Notes: generated from the letters alone by a model not told the origin. A stretch of DNA of 16,687 nt from an uncultured Subdoligranulum sp. (GCF_937890665.1 NZ_CALADU010000314.1:1-16687); one strand, 5' to 3'; counted from the stretch's first letter, positions 1 through 6,553 are shown. Numbers and translations: made by a program.

Positions 1-716
1 GGGTTGGCGTCATCCACCATCATGTAGATCAGGTCGAAGACCTTCAAAGAGGACATCAAACGCATGATCATGACGACGAACAGCGTGGGCGAAACCATGG
101 GCAGCGTGATGGAGAAGAACTGCTTAACCTTGGAAGCGCCGTCCAGATCGGCAGCCTCGTACAGGGTGGCCGACACGTTCTGCAAGCCGGCCAGCAGCAG
201 CACAGCGTCATAGCCGATGTTCGACCAGATCTGCACCACGGCACAGGTGAAAAGTACAAACCGGGAATCGGTCAACCAACCGATGTTGGTTCCCAGCAAC
301 GTATTGATAATACCATATTGGGAGTTAAAAATCCACTTCCAAACCATGGCGACGGCGGCAGGGGCCACGACCATGGGCAGGAAGAAGATGGCGCGGAAGG
401 TGGTGCGGCCGCGGATCTTGCTGTTCAGCAGCACGGCCACCAGCAGGGCCAAAAAGATGCCTACCGGCACCGTCAGGATGCAGAACAGGATGGTGTTCCA
501 CGTGGCTTTCCAGAACTCCACATTCTGGAACATCTCCACATAGTTGTCGATGCCCTCAAACTCGAACATGCCGAAGGGCAGCGACTTGGAAAAGCTCATG
601 TAAATGGCCTGAATAAAGGGCCAGATGTTCAAAACCAGCAAGCCGATGATGGTAGGCGCCACCATGATGAGGCCCCACTTAGCACCGTCGCGGGCAAGCT
701 TTGACGTATTTTGCAT
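1..716 (-). CDS. Sugar ABC transporter permease, MalF/UgpA-like (partial, C-terminus off left edge)
   Basis: Inner-membrane permease of a CUT1-type carbohydrate importer; it would form the channel with a second permease that presumably lies beyond the left edge. About 238 residues are visible, starting MQNTSKLARDGAKWG. Hydrophobic segments lie near residues 14-36, 72-94, 106-128 and 155-178, with another after residue 200. The diagnostic cytoplasmic EAA loop starts at about residue 187 (EAADLDGA, followed by the I-LP ending), where the ATPase docks. The start ATG (716-714) shares one base with the TAA stop of the upstream binding-protein gene (TAATG), so translation is probably coupled. Family permeases are usually 280-310 residues, so roughly 50-70 residues are missing by truncation of the window only. 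The sugar cannot be told from sequence. Confidence 0.93.
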   Translation of the reverse strand, partial: MQNTSKLARDGAKWGLIMVAPTIIGLLVLNIWPFIQAIYMSFSKSLPFGMFEFEGIDNYVEMFQNVEFWKATWNTILFCILTVPVGIFLALLVAVLLNSKIRGRTTFRAIFFLPMVVAPAAVAMVWKWIFNSQYGIINTLLGTNIGWLTDSRFVLFTCAVVQIWSNIGYDAVLLLAGLQNVSATLYEAADLDGASKVKQFFSITLPMVSPTLFVVMIMRLMSSLKVFDLIYMMVDDAN

Positions 717-2011
717 TACGCATCCTCCTCCGGGTAATACTCGGCGCTGGCCTCATCCACGATATCCTGCATGGTCTGCAGGCCGGTGTCCAGATCCAAC
801 TGACCGGTGTAGATCTTCAGCAGCGTGTCGCTGACCGGCGTTTTCCACTCGGGGCGCGCCGCGTTGTTGACGCTCTGCACGCAGTAGTCAAACATATCGA
901 TGAAGGGCTGTACATTGATGGGGTATTCATCAAAGACGCCGACCCAAGTTTCTTCCAGACCTTCGTAGGCAGGGATGGCAGCGCCGCTCTCGCCCTGAAT
1001 GCGCTGGCCTTCCTCGCTGCCGAAGAACTTCAGCACATCTTTGACGATGTCCATATGCTTGTTGGTGGCGCTGGTGGCGTAGCTCAGGCCGTTGGAAATG
1101 GAAGCGCGGCCATCACCGCTGATAGGATTGGGGCACTTGGGCAGCACGGCCACGTCCCACTTGCCTACCATTTCGGGGTAGTTTTTCAGCTCGCTCAGGA
1201 TGTTCCAGTCACCCTCGAAGAACATGGCGCCCTTCTCAGAGAAGAAGGCCGTGCCGGGGGCGGTTTCAGCAAAATAGTTCTGGTCAGGGCACCATTCGTT
1301 CTTTTGCAGATTGATGTAGAACTCCATGCCCATCTTGGTAGCGGGGTCGGTGAAGTTGCCGCGGGTCTTATCCTCGGTCAGGATGCTGCCGCCTGCCTGA
1401 TACACAAAGTTCCAGTAACCCAACTGGTCATCGCCGTAGGCCATGTAGCCGTACTTGCCGGTGGCGTCGTAAATCTTCTGCGACGCTTCGCACAGATCAT
1501 CCCAGGTCCAGGTCTCGTCGGGGTAGGCTACACCGGCCGCGTCAAACATTTCCTTGTTGTACACAAGGCCAACGGTGTCCTTGTCCTTCGGCACAGCGTA
1601 CAGCGTGCCGTCCGAACCGCTGGCGTTGGCCAGCGAAATGTCCGAGAAATGCTCGGTATCCACAATATCGGAGCAGTCCGCCAGCTTGCCATAGTCGGCA
1701 TACTTCAGGATCTCGTTGGTATGCATCCAGAAGATGTCGGGCATCTGGTTGGAGATGGCCGCGGCTTCCAGCTTGGTCCAATACTCATCCCAGCTGGTGA
1801 CCTGCACTTCAATGTGGACGTTGGGATGCTGCGCGGTATAGGCATCGCACATCGCCTGCATGCCGTCGCGCTGCGCAACGTCCCAGATTTGGAACGTCAG
1901 GTTCACGGTGCCGTCGGCGCTGTCCGATCCGCATCCGGTCAGGCCTGTGGCTAGACCAGCCGTCAGGCACGTCGCCATCAACCCGGCAACCAACTTCCGT
2001 TTGATGTTCAT
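716..2011 (-). CDS. Extracellular solute-binding lipoprotein of a sugar ABC importer
   Basis: This is the 431-residue substrate-binding protein of the same importer (family 1 solute-binding proteins, CUT1). A basic N-terminus and hydrophobic stretch end in the lipobox LTGC with the lipid-bearing Cys27, followed by a short polar linker (GSDSADGT), so it should be anchored outside the membrane. Typical family features are a TFQIWD-like first strand, the MPDIFWMHTNEI segment, the W-T-W-D-DL motif after a DETW turn, and the late ISNGLSYATSA...ILKFF-like region followed by AAIPAYEG. The start at 2011 is chosen because it begins the signal peptide and is preceded by AGGAGGA; a longer frame to 2143 has no signal-peptide logic. 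The gene is divergent from the AraC-type regulator and coupled to the permease. The ligand is unknown; oligosaccharide or glycoside is likely. Confidence 0.95.
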   Translation of the reverse strand: MNIKRKLVAGLMATCLTAGLATGLTGCGSDSADGTVNLTFQIWDVAQRDGMQAMCDAYTAQHPNVHIEVQVTSWDEYWTKLEAAAISNQMPDIFWMHTNEILKYADYGKLADCSDIVDTEHFSDISLANASGSDGTLYAVPKDKDTVGLVYNKEMFDAAGVAYPDETWTWDDLCEASQKIYDATGKYGYMAYGDDQLGYWNFVYQAGGSILTEDKTRGNFTDPATKMGMEFYINLQKNEWCPDQNYFAETAPGTAFFSEKGAMFFEGDWNILSELKNYPEMVGKWDVAVLPKCPNPISGDGRASISNGLSYATSATNKHMDIVKDVLKFFGSEEGQRIQGESGAAIPAYEGLEETWVGVFDEYPINVQPFIDMFDYCVQSVNNAARPEWKTPVSDTLLKIYTGQLDLDTGLQTMQDIVDEASAEYYPEEDA

Positions 2012-2118
2012 AAGATGTCTTCCTCCTGTTGATCTTTTGCAGTGGTTCGCTGCCTGTCCGGCCGGTGCGGCAGTAGGGGAAAAAGGGAATTCGCCAATTT
2101 GATGAAAATTCAATGAAA

Positions 2119-2148
2119 ATTTTGTGCAATGTGCACTATGCACAAAAT
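2119..2148. promoter_or_regulatory. 30-bp operator-like palindrome between the ABC operon and its regulator
   Basis: ATTTTGTGCA (2119-2128) is matched exactly by its reverse complement TGCACAAAAT (2139-2148). At the same centre (2133.5) lies GTGCAC (2131-2136). Only the AT/TA pairs between arms and core break symmetry. It lies about 15-45 nt downstream of the predicted start site of the ABC operon. A binding site for the adjacent AraC-type regulator is the simplest reading, though that family more often binds direct repeats. A leader hairpin is possible too. Confidence 0.65.
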
Positions 2149-2169
2149 GTTTCCCGAATTTGCAGCTTT

Positions 2170-2198
2170 ATTATACAATTTGTGCTAGAGAGCGTGAA
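2170..2198 (-). promoter_or_regulatory. Promoter of the binding-protein/permease operon
   Basis: On the minus strand, TTCACG (2198-2193) is followed by a 17-bp spacer and a perfect TATAAT (2175-2170). Transcription would start near 2163, giving a leader of about 150 nt. The spacer contains TTTGTGC (2179-2185), a copy of the half-site of the palindrome just downstream, so a regulator could reach the promoter itself. Confidence 0.7.
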
Positions 2199-2250
2199 TA
2201 TCTTGTTTCTACTTTTTATATCTCAATTTATAGGATTTCTATGTTTTTTA

Positions 2251-2280
2251 TTGAAGTATAGACGCATTATGGTATATAAT
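2251..2280 (+). promoter_or_regulatory. Promoter of the AraC-type regulator gene
   Basis: TTGAAG (2251-2256), an 18-bp spacer and a perfect TATAAT (2275-2280) lie upstream of the regulator. The start site would be near 2287, with a short leader carrying AGGGGG ahead of the ATG at 2309. It faces away from the ABC-operon promoter; the two -35 boxes are about 52 bp apart. Confidence 0.7.
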
Positions 2281-2308
2281 AGAAAAAACGCGGCAGGGGG
2301 AAAATCGT

Positions 2309-3199
2309 ATGCCCTATCAAAAAGATGTACATACCGAAAACAAGCTCAAATTCCATGTGTTTCAGGACGAGCGGTTTGTGGATCTGACGCTCTATCAGTA
2401 CGGATGGGAGCGCACCGAACCGCTGCATTCCTATGGCCCCCACAAGCGGGACCATTATCTGTTCCACTATGTGGTTCGGGGGCGGGGGACGCTGTATGCC
2501 AATGAGCAGGTGTACCAGATCGACGGCGGACACGGCTTTTTGATTCTGCCGGACCAGACCACCACCTATGTGGCCGACGAGGCCGACCCGTGGGAATATA
2601 TCTGGATCGAGTTTGACGGCCTGCGGGTCAGTGAGAGTCTGAGTCTGGCGGGGTTCACCTCCAAACAGCCGGTCTACACCCCCCAAAGCCGGGAGGCGGG
2701 CCGCCAACTGCAGGACCAGATGATGTACATTGTCAACCATCCCGATGACAGCCCGGTGCGGCAAATCGGGCAGGGCTTTTTGTTCTTGGACCAGTTGGTG
2801 CAGTCCTCGGCGGCCCGGCGGATGCCCAGCCAGCGCCGGCTGCGGGATTTCTATATGAAGGAAGCCCTCTCGTTCATCGAGAAAAACTACCAGCGGGACA
2901 TCTCCATCGAGGAGATCGCGGCCTTCTGCGGGTTGAACCGCAGCTACTTCGGCAAGGTGTTCCGGGATTCCATGGGGGAAAGCCCGCAGGCCTTTCTGCT
3001 GCACTACCGTATGGCCCGGGCCGCCCAGATGCTGAAAGAAACCTCCCTGCCCATTGGCACCATCAGCACGATGATCAGTTATGCCAACCAACTGCATTTT
3101 TCCCGGGCGTTCAAGTCGGTGTTCGGCGTGGCGCCCCGCACCTACCGGCAAACCCACTTTATCCAGCGGGAGGAGAAGGACCCCACCGCTGGCATTTGA
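2309..3199 (+). CDS. AraC/XylS-family transcriptional regulator with N-terminal cupin sensor
   Basis: This 296-residue regulator probably controls the divergent sugar importer. Residues about 15-110 look like the cupin-type effector domain (H-x-Y-G-P-H-K-R-DHYLFHYVVRGRG, then GFLILPDQTTTYVADEADPWEYIWIEF, the usual pattern of RafR/MsmR-like regulators). The C-terminal ~100 residues hold the two helix-turn-helix motifs: one around 198-225 (DISIEEIAAFCGLNRSYFGKVF) and one around 248-281 (GTISTMISYANQLHFSRAFKSVFG), ending with the family signature G-x-x-P-R-T-Y-R. Length matches the family. The start is set by AGGGGG eight bases upstream and by homology of the N-terminus. The gene ends in TGA at 3197-3199, which lies inside the -35 box of the next gene's promoter. 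The effector is unknown, most likely the imported sugar or a derivative. Confidence 0.93.
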   Translation: MPYQKDVHTENKLKFHVFQDERFVDLTLYQYGWERTEPLHSYGPHKRDHYLFHYVVRGRGTLYANEQVYQIDGGHGFLILPDQTTTYVADEADPWEYIWIEFDGLRVSESLSLAGFTSKQPVYTPQSREAGRQLQDQMMYIVNHPDDSPVRQIGQGFLFLDQLVQSSAARRMPSQRRLRDFYMKEALSFIEKNYQRDISIEEIAAFCGLNRSYFGKVFRDSMGESPQAFLLHYRMARAAQMLKETSLPIGTISTMISYANQLHFSRAFKSVFGVAPRTYRQTHFIQREEKDPTAGI

Positions 3200-3224
3200 C
3201 AGCAAAAGGATTTTCGTTTATGCT
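3196..3224 (+). promoter_or_regulatory. Promoter of the Crp/Fnr gene, overlapping the upstream stop codon
   Basis: A perfect -35 TTGACA (3196-3201) contains the TGA stop of the AraC-type gene. After 17 bp comes TATGCT (3219-3224), a 4/6 match to TATAAT. Transcription from here would start near 3231, almost directly at the AGGGAGGGA ribosome site. This suggests the Crp/Fnr gene is a separate unit rather than only a read-through product. Confidence 0.6.
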
Positions 3225-3246
3225 AAACGGCAGGGAGGGACCGCCG

Positions 3247-3906
3247 ATGGAATTTGCCGAATATTTTCCCGTATGGGACAAACTGACCCCGGCCCAGCAG
3301 CAGGCACTGGCGGAGAACGCCATGCTGCGCACCGTGCCCAAGGGCACCGTGGTGCACAACGGCTCTGCGGACTGCATCGGATTTCTGTTGATGCACACCG
3401 GGCAGCTACGGGTCTATATCCTGTCCGATGAAGGGCGGGAGGTCACCCTGTACCGGTTGTTCCCCCGGGACTTCTGCCTGCTCTCCGCCTCCTGCATTTT
3501 GCGGGGACTGCAATATGATGTGACCATCGAGGCCGAGAAGGACACCCAGTTCTGGCAGATCCCCGCCCAGCGCTACAAACAGCTGATGGAGGAGTCCGCC
3601 CCGGTGGCCAACTATACCAACGAGGTCATGGCGGCGCGGTTCTCCGACGTGATGTGGCTCATCGAGCAGATTTTGTGGAAGAGCTTGGATAAGCGGCTGG
3701 CGGGCTTTTTGGTGGAGGAGAGCGCACTGGAAAACGGCACCCTCCTCAAGATCACCCACGAGACCATCGGGCGGCATCTGGGCTCCCCCCGGGAGGTCGT
3801 CACCCGGATGCTGCGGTATTTTCAGGACGAGGGGCTGGTCAAACTGTCCCGGGGCAGCGTGGAACTGCTGGATGTGGACCGGCTGCGCGCGGTGGCCGAG
3901 GGCTAA
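3247..3906 (+). CDS. Crp/Fnr-family transcriptional regulator
   Basis: This 219-residue regulator has the cyclic-nucleotide-binding-like beta-barrel in the N-terminal part (about residues 8-115; the V-P-K-G-T-V-V-H start, G-x-L-R-V-Y-I-L and E-G-R-E-V-T-L-Y-R-L strands are clear). A dimerisation helix follows, then a C-terminal winged helix-turn-helix (ITHETIGRHLGSPREVVTRMLRYFQDEGLV). Cysteines at 43, 77 and 83 are not arranged as the N-terminal 4Fe-4S cluster of true Fnr, and the cAMP-binding R-S pair of Crp is not evident, so the signal is unknown. ATG 3247 is chosen over TTG 3196 and ATG 3220 because AGGGAGGGA ends seven bases before it. It converges on the Trx/rhodanese/CoADR operon; control of that operon by this regulator is a guess from position. 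Confidence 0.9.
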   Translation: MEFAEYFPVWDKLTPAQQQALAENAMLRTVPKGTVVHNGSADCIGFLLMHTGQLRVYILSDEGREVTLYRLFPRDFCLLSASCILRGLQYDVTIEAEKDTQFWQIPAQRYKQLMEESAPVANYTNEVMAARFSDVMWLIEQILWKSLDKRLAGFLVEESALENGTLLKITHETIGRHLGSPREVVTRMLRYFQDEGLVKLSRGSVELLDVDRLRAVAEG

Positions 3907-3920
3907 TGCTCATACAACAA

Positions 3921-3969
3921 AAAACGCGTTCGAGTCGCCGGAGTACGGCACGCGAACGCGTTCTTTTTT
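3921..3969. terminator. Bidirectional terminator with an unusual conserved hairpin
   Basis: CGCGTTC (3925-3931) pairs with GAACGCG (3954-3960), extended by flanking AA/TT, and is followed by TTCTTTTTT on the plus strand. On the minus strand the same stem is followed by TTTTTTG. It therefore serves both the Crp/Fnr gene and the convergent CoADR operon. Inside the stem is an internal loop GAGTC/ACGC and an inner GCC/GGC stem. The same internal sequence recurs in the hairpin at 9332-9366. Confidence 0.85.
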
Positions 3970-3998
3970 GGGGATTGTGAGGTGGGGAAGAGGTCCGG

Positions 3999-5690
3999 TT
4001 ATTTGTCCATGCCGCAGGCATAGGCTTGGCGGCTCTGGCAGCGGTCGGTGGTCACCGCCTCATAGAAGCGGTAGCCCCCGGCAAAGTTGTAGCAGTGGAA
4101 ACCGTGCTGGCTCAGGATGCGGCAGGCAACATAGCTGCGCAGACCGCTCTGGCACATCACATAGACGGGCTTGGCGGGGTCCAGTTCGCCTAGCCGCTCC
4201 CGCAATTCGTCCAGTGGCAGGTTGATAAAGCCGTCGGCATGGCCCCGGCGGTACTCTTCCGGAGTGCGGGTGTCCAGCAGGGTGACGCTGCCATCCCGGG
4301 GCAGGGCGGCCAAGTCATCCAGCCGGAACTGCTGGACCTTGCCGGTGAGCAGATTCTTGATCATATACCCCGCCATGTTCACCGGGTCTTTGGCCGAAGA
4401 GTAGGGCGGCGCATAGGCAAGATCCAATTCGGTCAGGTCAGCGGCCGTCATCCCGGCCCGTAAGGCGGTGGCCAGCACATCGATGCGCTTGTCCACCCCG
4501 TCCCCGCCGAGGATCTGCCCGCCCAGCAGACGACCGGTGCCCCGCTCATAGACCACCTTCATGGTCATGACCTGACCGCCCGGATAGTACCCGGCGTGGT
4601 TCATGGGGGAGAGCACCACCGCGTCGGCGTCCAGTCCTGCCCGGCGGGCAGCGGTTTCGTTCAGGCCGGTGGCGGCGGCGGTCAGGCTGAAAATCTTCAG
4701 CACCGAGCTGCCCTGCGACCCCTTGTACCGGCTGTCGCCGCCTGCGATGTTGTCTGCCGCGATGCGCCCCTGCTTGTTGGCGGGGCCGGCCAGCGCAATG
4801 AGGGCGGGCTGGCCGCTGACGAAGTGGGTCACCTGTACGGCATCACCCACGGCGTAGATGTCCGGGTCGGAGGTCTGCATCCGGTCATTGACCACAATGC
4901 TGCCTTTCAGCCCCAATTCCAGCCCGGCGTCGGCGGCTAGCCGGCTGTCCGGCGTTACGCCGATGGCCAAAATCACCATGTCGGCTTGCAGCGGGGCCTC
5001 GTCTTTCAAAAGGACCTGTACGCCGCCGTTTGCCTCGGCAAAGCCTTCCACCGTATGGCCCAGCGCCAGCCGTACACCGTGGGCGCGGACTTCCCGGTGG
5101 ATCAGTGCCGCCATGTCGGCGTCAAAGGGGTTCATCAACTGGGTGGGCCGTTGGACGATGGTCACGTCCAGCCCTTTCTCCCGCAGATTCTCGGCCAGCT
5201 CCAAGCCGATGAATCCACCGCCCGCCAACACCACCGAGCGGGGATGTTGCTCCGCCACAAAACGGTGGATGCGCAGGGTATCCTCCACGGTGCGCAGGGT
5301 GAACAGCCGGTCCAGCCCCACGCCGGGCAGCGCCGGCTGGGTGGGCTTGGCCCCGGGGGAGAGCAGCAGCTTGTCGTAGGCTTCGGCAAAGACCTCGCCG
5401 GTCTCCAGATTGCGCACCGTCACCGTTTTGGCGGCGCGGTCAATGGCGGTGACCTCGTGGTGCACCTTCATCTGGACCCGGAACCGTTCATAGAAACTTT
5501 CCGGCGTTTGCAGTGTCAGGTCGGCTTCGTCTTCGATCACGCCGCCGATATAATAGGGCAGGCCGCAGTTGGCATAGGAGATAAACCCTGACCGCTCAAA
5601 GACGACGATCTCGGCTGTTTCGTCCAACCGGCGCAGCCGGGCTGCTGCGGTGGCGCCGCCTGCCACACCGCCTACGATGACCACTTTCAT
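3999..5690 (-). CDS. CoA-disulfide reductase/NADH oxidase-like flavoprotein fused to a C-terminal rhodanese domain
   Basis: This 563-residue FAD- and NAD(P)H-dependent enzyme belongs to the CoADR-RHD family, whose members reduce CoA disulfide, polysulfide or CoA persulfide. Residues 1-35 hold the FAD-binding GG-V-A-GG-A motif. The single redox cysteine is Cys42 in SYANCGLPYY, as in CoADR. A second nucleotide-binding GG-G-F-I-G-LE motif lies mid-chain, and the second FAD motif is IYAVGDA. The rhodanese domain fills the last ~110 residues with DTRTPEEY and the active-site loop CQSGLRSY (Cys513). Total length matches known CoADR-RHD fusions (about 550). The tail after the rhodanese fold carries an extra cysteine pair, Cys551 and Cys559. 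Last gene of the operon: its ATG follows the rhodanese TAA by one base. True substrate (CoA disulfide or persulfide) cannot be read from sequence. Confidence 0.93.
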   Translation of the reverse strand: MKVVIVGGVAGGATAAARLRRLDETAEIVVFERSGFISYANCGLPYYIGGVIEDEADLTLQTPESFYERFRVQMKVHHEVTAIDRAAKTVTVRNLETGEVFAEAYDKLLLSPGAKPTQPALPGVGLDRLFTLRTVEDTLRIHRFVAEQHPRSVVLAGGGFIGLELAENLREKGLDVTIVQRPTQLMNPFDADMAALIHREVRAHGVRLALGHTVEGFAEANGGVQVLLKDEAPLQADMVILAIGVTPDSRLAADAGLELGLKGSIVVNDRMQTSDPDIYAVGDAVQVTHFVSGQPALIALAGPANKQGRIAADNIAGGDSRYKGSQGSSVLKIFSLTAAATGLNETAARRAGLDADAVVLSPMNHAGYYPGGQVMTMKVVYERGTGRLLGGQILGGDGVDKRIDVLATALRAGMTAADLTELDLAYAPPYSSAKDPVNMAGYMIKNLLTGKVQQFRLDDLAALPRDGSVTLLDTRTPEEYRRGHADGFINLPLDELRERLGELDPAKPVYVMCQSGLRSYVACRILSQHGFHCYNFAGGYRFYEAVTTDRCQSRQAYACGMDK

Positions 5691-5691
5691 C

Positions 5692-6012
5692 TTATCGTTC
5701 CACCTTTCCGTGATAGTGCATAATGCCGCCGATGTTGGTCACATGGGTGTAGCCCATCCGCTGCAAAAGGCCGGTGGCCTGCCCGCTCCGGGCACCGCTG
5801 TGACAGTAAACAAAGAGGGGCGTGTCCTTGGCCGGGGCCACCGCGGCAATATCTTGCAGGGTTTGCAGCGGCAGGTTCTGGGCCCCGGGAATATGCCCCT
5901 CGGCATATTCTTCCGGGGTGCGCACGTCCAGCAGCAGGGCCCCGGGGGTCTGGCGGTACTGGGTCAGGCCGCTGTCCATGTTCGGCCCCCGCAGAAAATC
6001 CAGAAATCCCAT
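5692..6012 (-). CDS. Single-domain rhodanese (thiosulfate/persulfide sulfurtransferase-like)
   Basis: This 106-residue cytoplasmic single-domain rhodanese transfers sulfane sulfur through a cysteine persulfide. Clear marks are LLLDVRTPEEYAEGHIPGAQNLPL (residues about 26-49) and the six-residue active-site loop beginning at Cys70 (CHSGARS). The C-terminal G-Y-x-x-V-x-N-I-GG-I pattern completes the fold. The N-terminus (MGFLDFLRG) has no signal peptide. ATG 6012 lies three bases after the trxA stop, with GGAGGG overlapping the end of trxA, so it is the middle gene of a tight three-gene operon. Its loop differs from that of the fused rhodanese downstream (CQSGLRS), suggesting two sulfur carriers with different partners. 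Confidence 0.92.
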   Translation of the reverse strand: MGFLDFLRGPNMDSGLTQYRQTPGALLLDVRTPEEYAEGHIPGAQNLPLQTLQDIAAVAPAKDTPLFVYCHSGARSGQATGLLQRMGYTHVTNIGGIMHYHGKVER

Positions 6013-6015
6013 GGA

Positions 6016-6330
6016 TCAGCCCTCCTGTACCAAGGCCAGAATCTGGCTCTTGGGGCGGGCGCCCACCACCCGCTGGGTGATCTGGCCATTCTTCACCACC
6101 ATCAGGGTGGGAATGCTCATGATCTGGAACTGGGCGGCCAGCTCAGGCTGGGCGTCCACGTCGATCTTGCCTACCTTGATCTCGGGGTGCTCGGCGGCGA
6201 TCTCCTCCACCAGCGGACCTACCATCCGGCAGGGGCCGCACCAGGTAGCCCAGAAATCCAGCAGAACGGGACGGTCGGCGTTCAGGACCTCGGCGTTGAA
6301 ATTTTCTTTCGTGATATGCAATACAGACAT
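6016..6330 (-). CDS. trxA: Thioredoxin
   Basis: This 104-residue thioredoxin reduces protein disulfides and persulfides in the cytoplasm. The classic active site WCGPC is at residues 30-34 within DFWATWCGPCRMVGP, and the cis-proline is Pro74 in SIPT. DVDAQPELAAQFQI and the V-V-G-A-R-P end of the fold are as in the family, and length is normal. The start at 6330 is preceded by AAGGAGGAC. A longer frame to 6438 exists but would run through the promoter region. First gene of the trxA-rhodanese-CoADR operon. Because reduced thioredoxin is the usual acceptor for rhodanese-bound sulfur, the three genes form a coherent electron and sulfur relay. That relay is inferred from neighbourhood. Confidence 0.96.
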   Translation of the reverse strand: MSVLHITKENFNAEVLNADRPVLLDFWATWCGPCRMVGPLVEEIAAEHPEIKVGKIDVDAQPELAAQFQIMSIPTLMVVKNGQITQRVVGARPKSQILALVQEG

Positions 6331-6364
6331 CGTGTTGTCCTCCTTATGGTTTTGTTGTGGCTTT

Positions 6365-6370
6365 AGTATA
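6365..6370 (-). promoter_or_regulatory. Possible -10 box of the trxA operon
   Basis: On the minus strand TATACT (6370-6365) lies 35 bases ahead of the trxA ATG, the right distance for a short leader with its AGGAGG. No good -35 box is present 16-18 bp upstream (AGAAAA/CAGAAA), so the promoter may be weak or activator-dependent. Confidence 0.4.
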
Positions 6371-6419
6371 CACGGTTTGGCACCCCTTTTCTGTGATGAG
6401 GTCACCAAAGGATTTCCCC

Positions 6420-6449
6420 TTGACGGAAACCACCCCACCGTACTATAAT
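6420..6449 (+). promoter_or_regulatory. Promoter of the tRNA-Pro gene, with a 21-bp palindrome over the -10 box
   Basis: TTGACG (6420-6425), an 18-bp spacer and TATAAT (6444-6449) lie 19 bp ahead of the tRNA 5' end. The -10 box sits in the middle of a perfect palindrome: ten-base arms at 6437-6446 and 6448-6457 around one central A (ACCGTACTAT, then ATAGTACGGT). Confidence 0.75.
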
Positions 6450-6467
6450 AGTACGGTTAAGAAGTGC

Positions 6468-6543
6468 CCGGGTGTGGCGAAGCTTGGTATCGCGCCTGGT
6501 TTGGGACCAGGAGATTTCGCAGGTTCGAATCCTGTCACCCGGA
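6468..6543 (+). tRNA. tRNA-Pro (anticodon TGG)
   Basis: A full cloverleaf can be drawn. The acceptor stem is CCGGGTG (6468-6474) with CACCCGG (6536-6542) and discriminator A6543. The D stem is GCGA/TCGC with AGCTTGGTA in the loop. The anticodon stem CCTGG/CCAGG holds the loop TTTGGGA, giving anticodon TGG (6502-6504). The T stem GCAGG/CCTGT holds loop TTCGAAT. CCA is not encoded (CTT follows). The variable region AGATTTC (6512-6518) is seven bases, longer than the usual four to five. The gene stands alone between trxA (divergent) and the lipoprotein pair. Confidence 0.96.
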
Positions 6544-6553
6544 CTTGTCTAAC

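Noticed and set aside
701..1954. 417-codon plus-strand frame over the binding-protein gene
   Set aside because: The minus strand encodes a complete lipoprotein with signal peptide and ribosome site; the plus frame lacks both.
2267..3205. 312-codon minus-strand frame over the AraC-type gene
   Set aside because: Antisense shadow; the plus strand carries both helix-turn-helix motifs.
3247..3906. Calling the regulator a true oxygen-sensing Fnr
   Set aside because: The cysteine pattern (43, 77, 83) does not match an N-terminal cluster-binding set.
3919..3969. Possible CRISPR-like or transposon end repeat
   Set aside because: There are no spaced repeats or flanking transposase; it works well as a simple bidirectional terminator, although its core is unusual (see findings).
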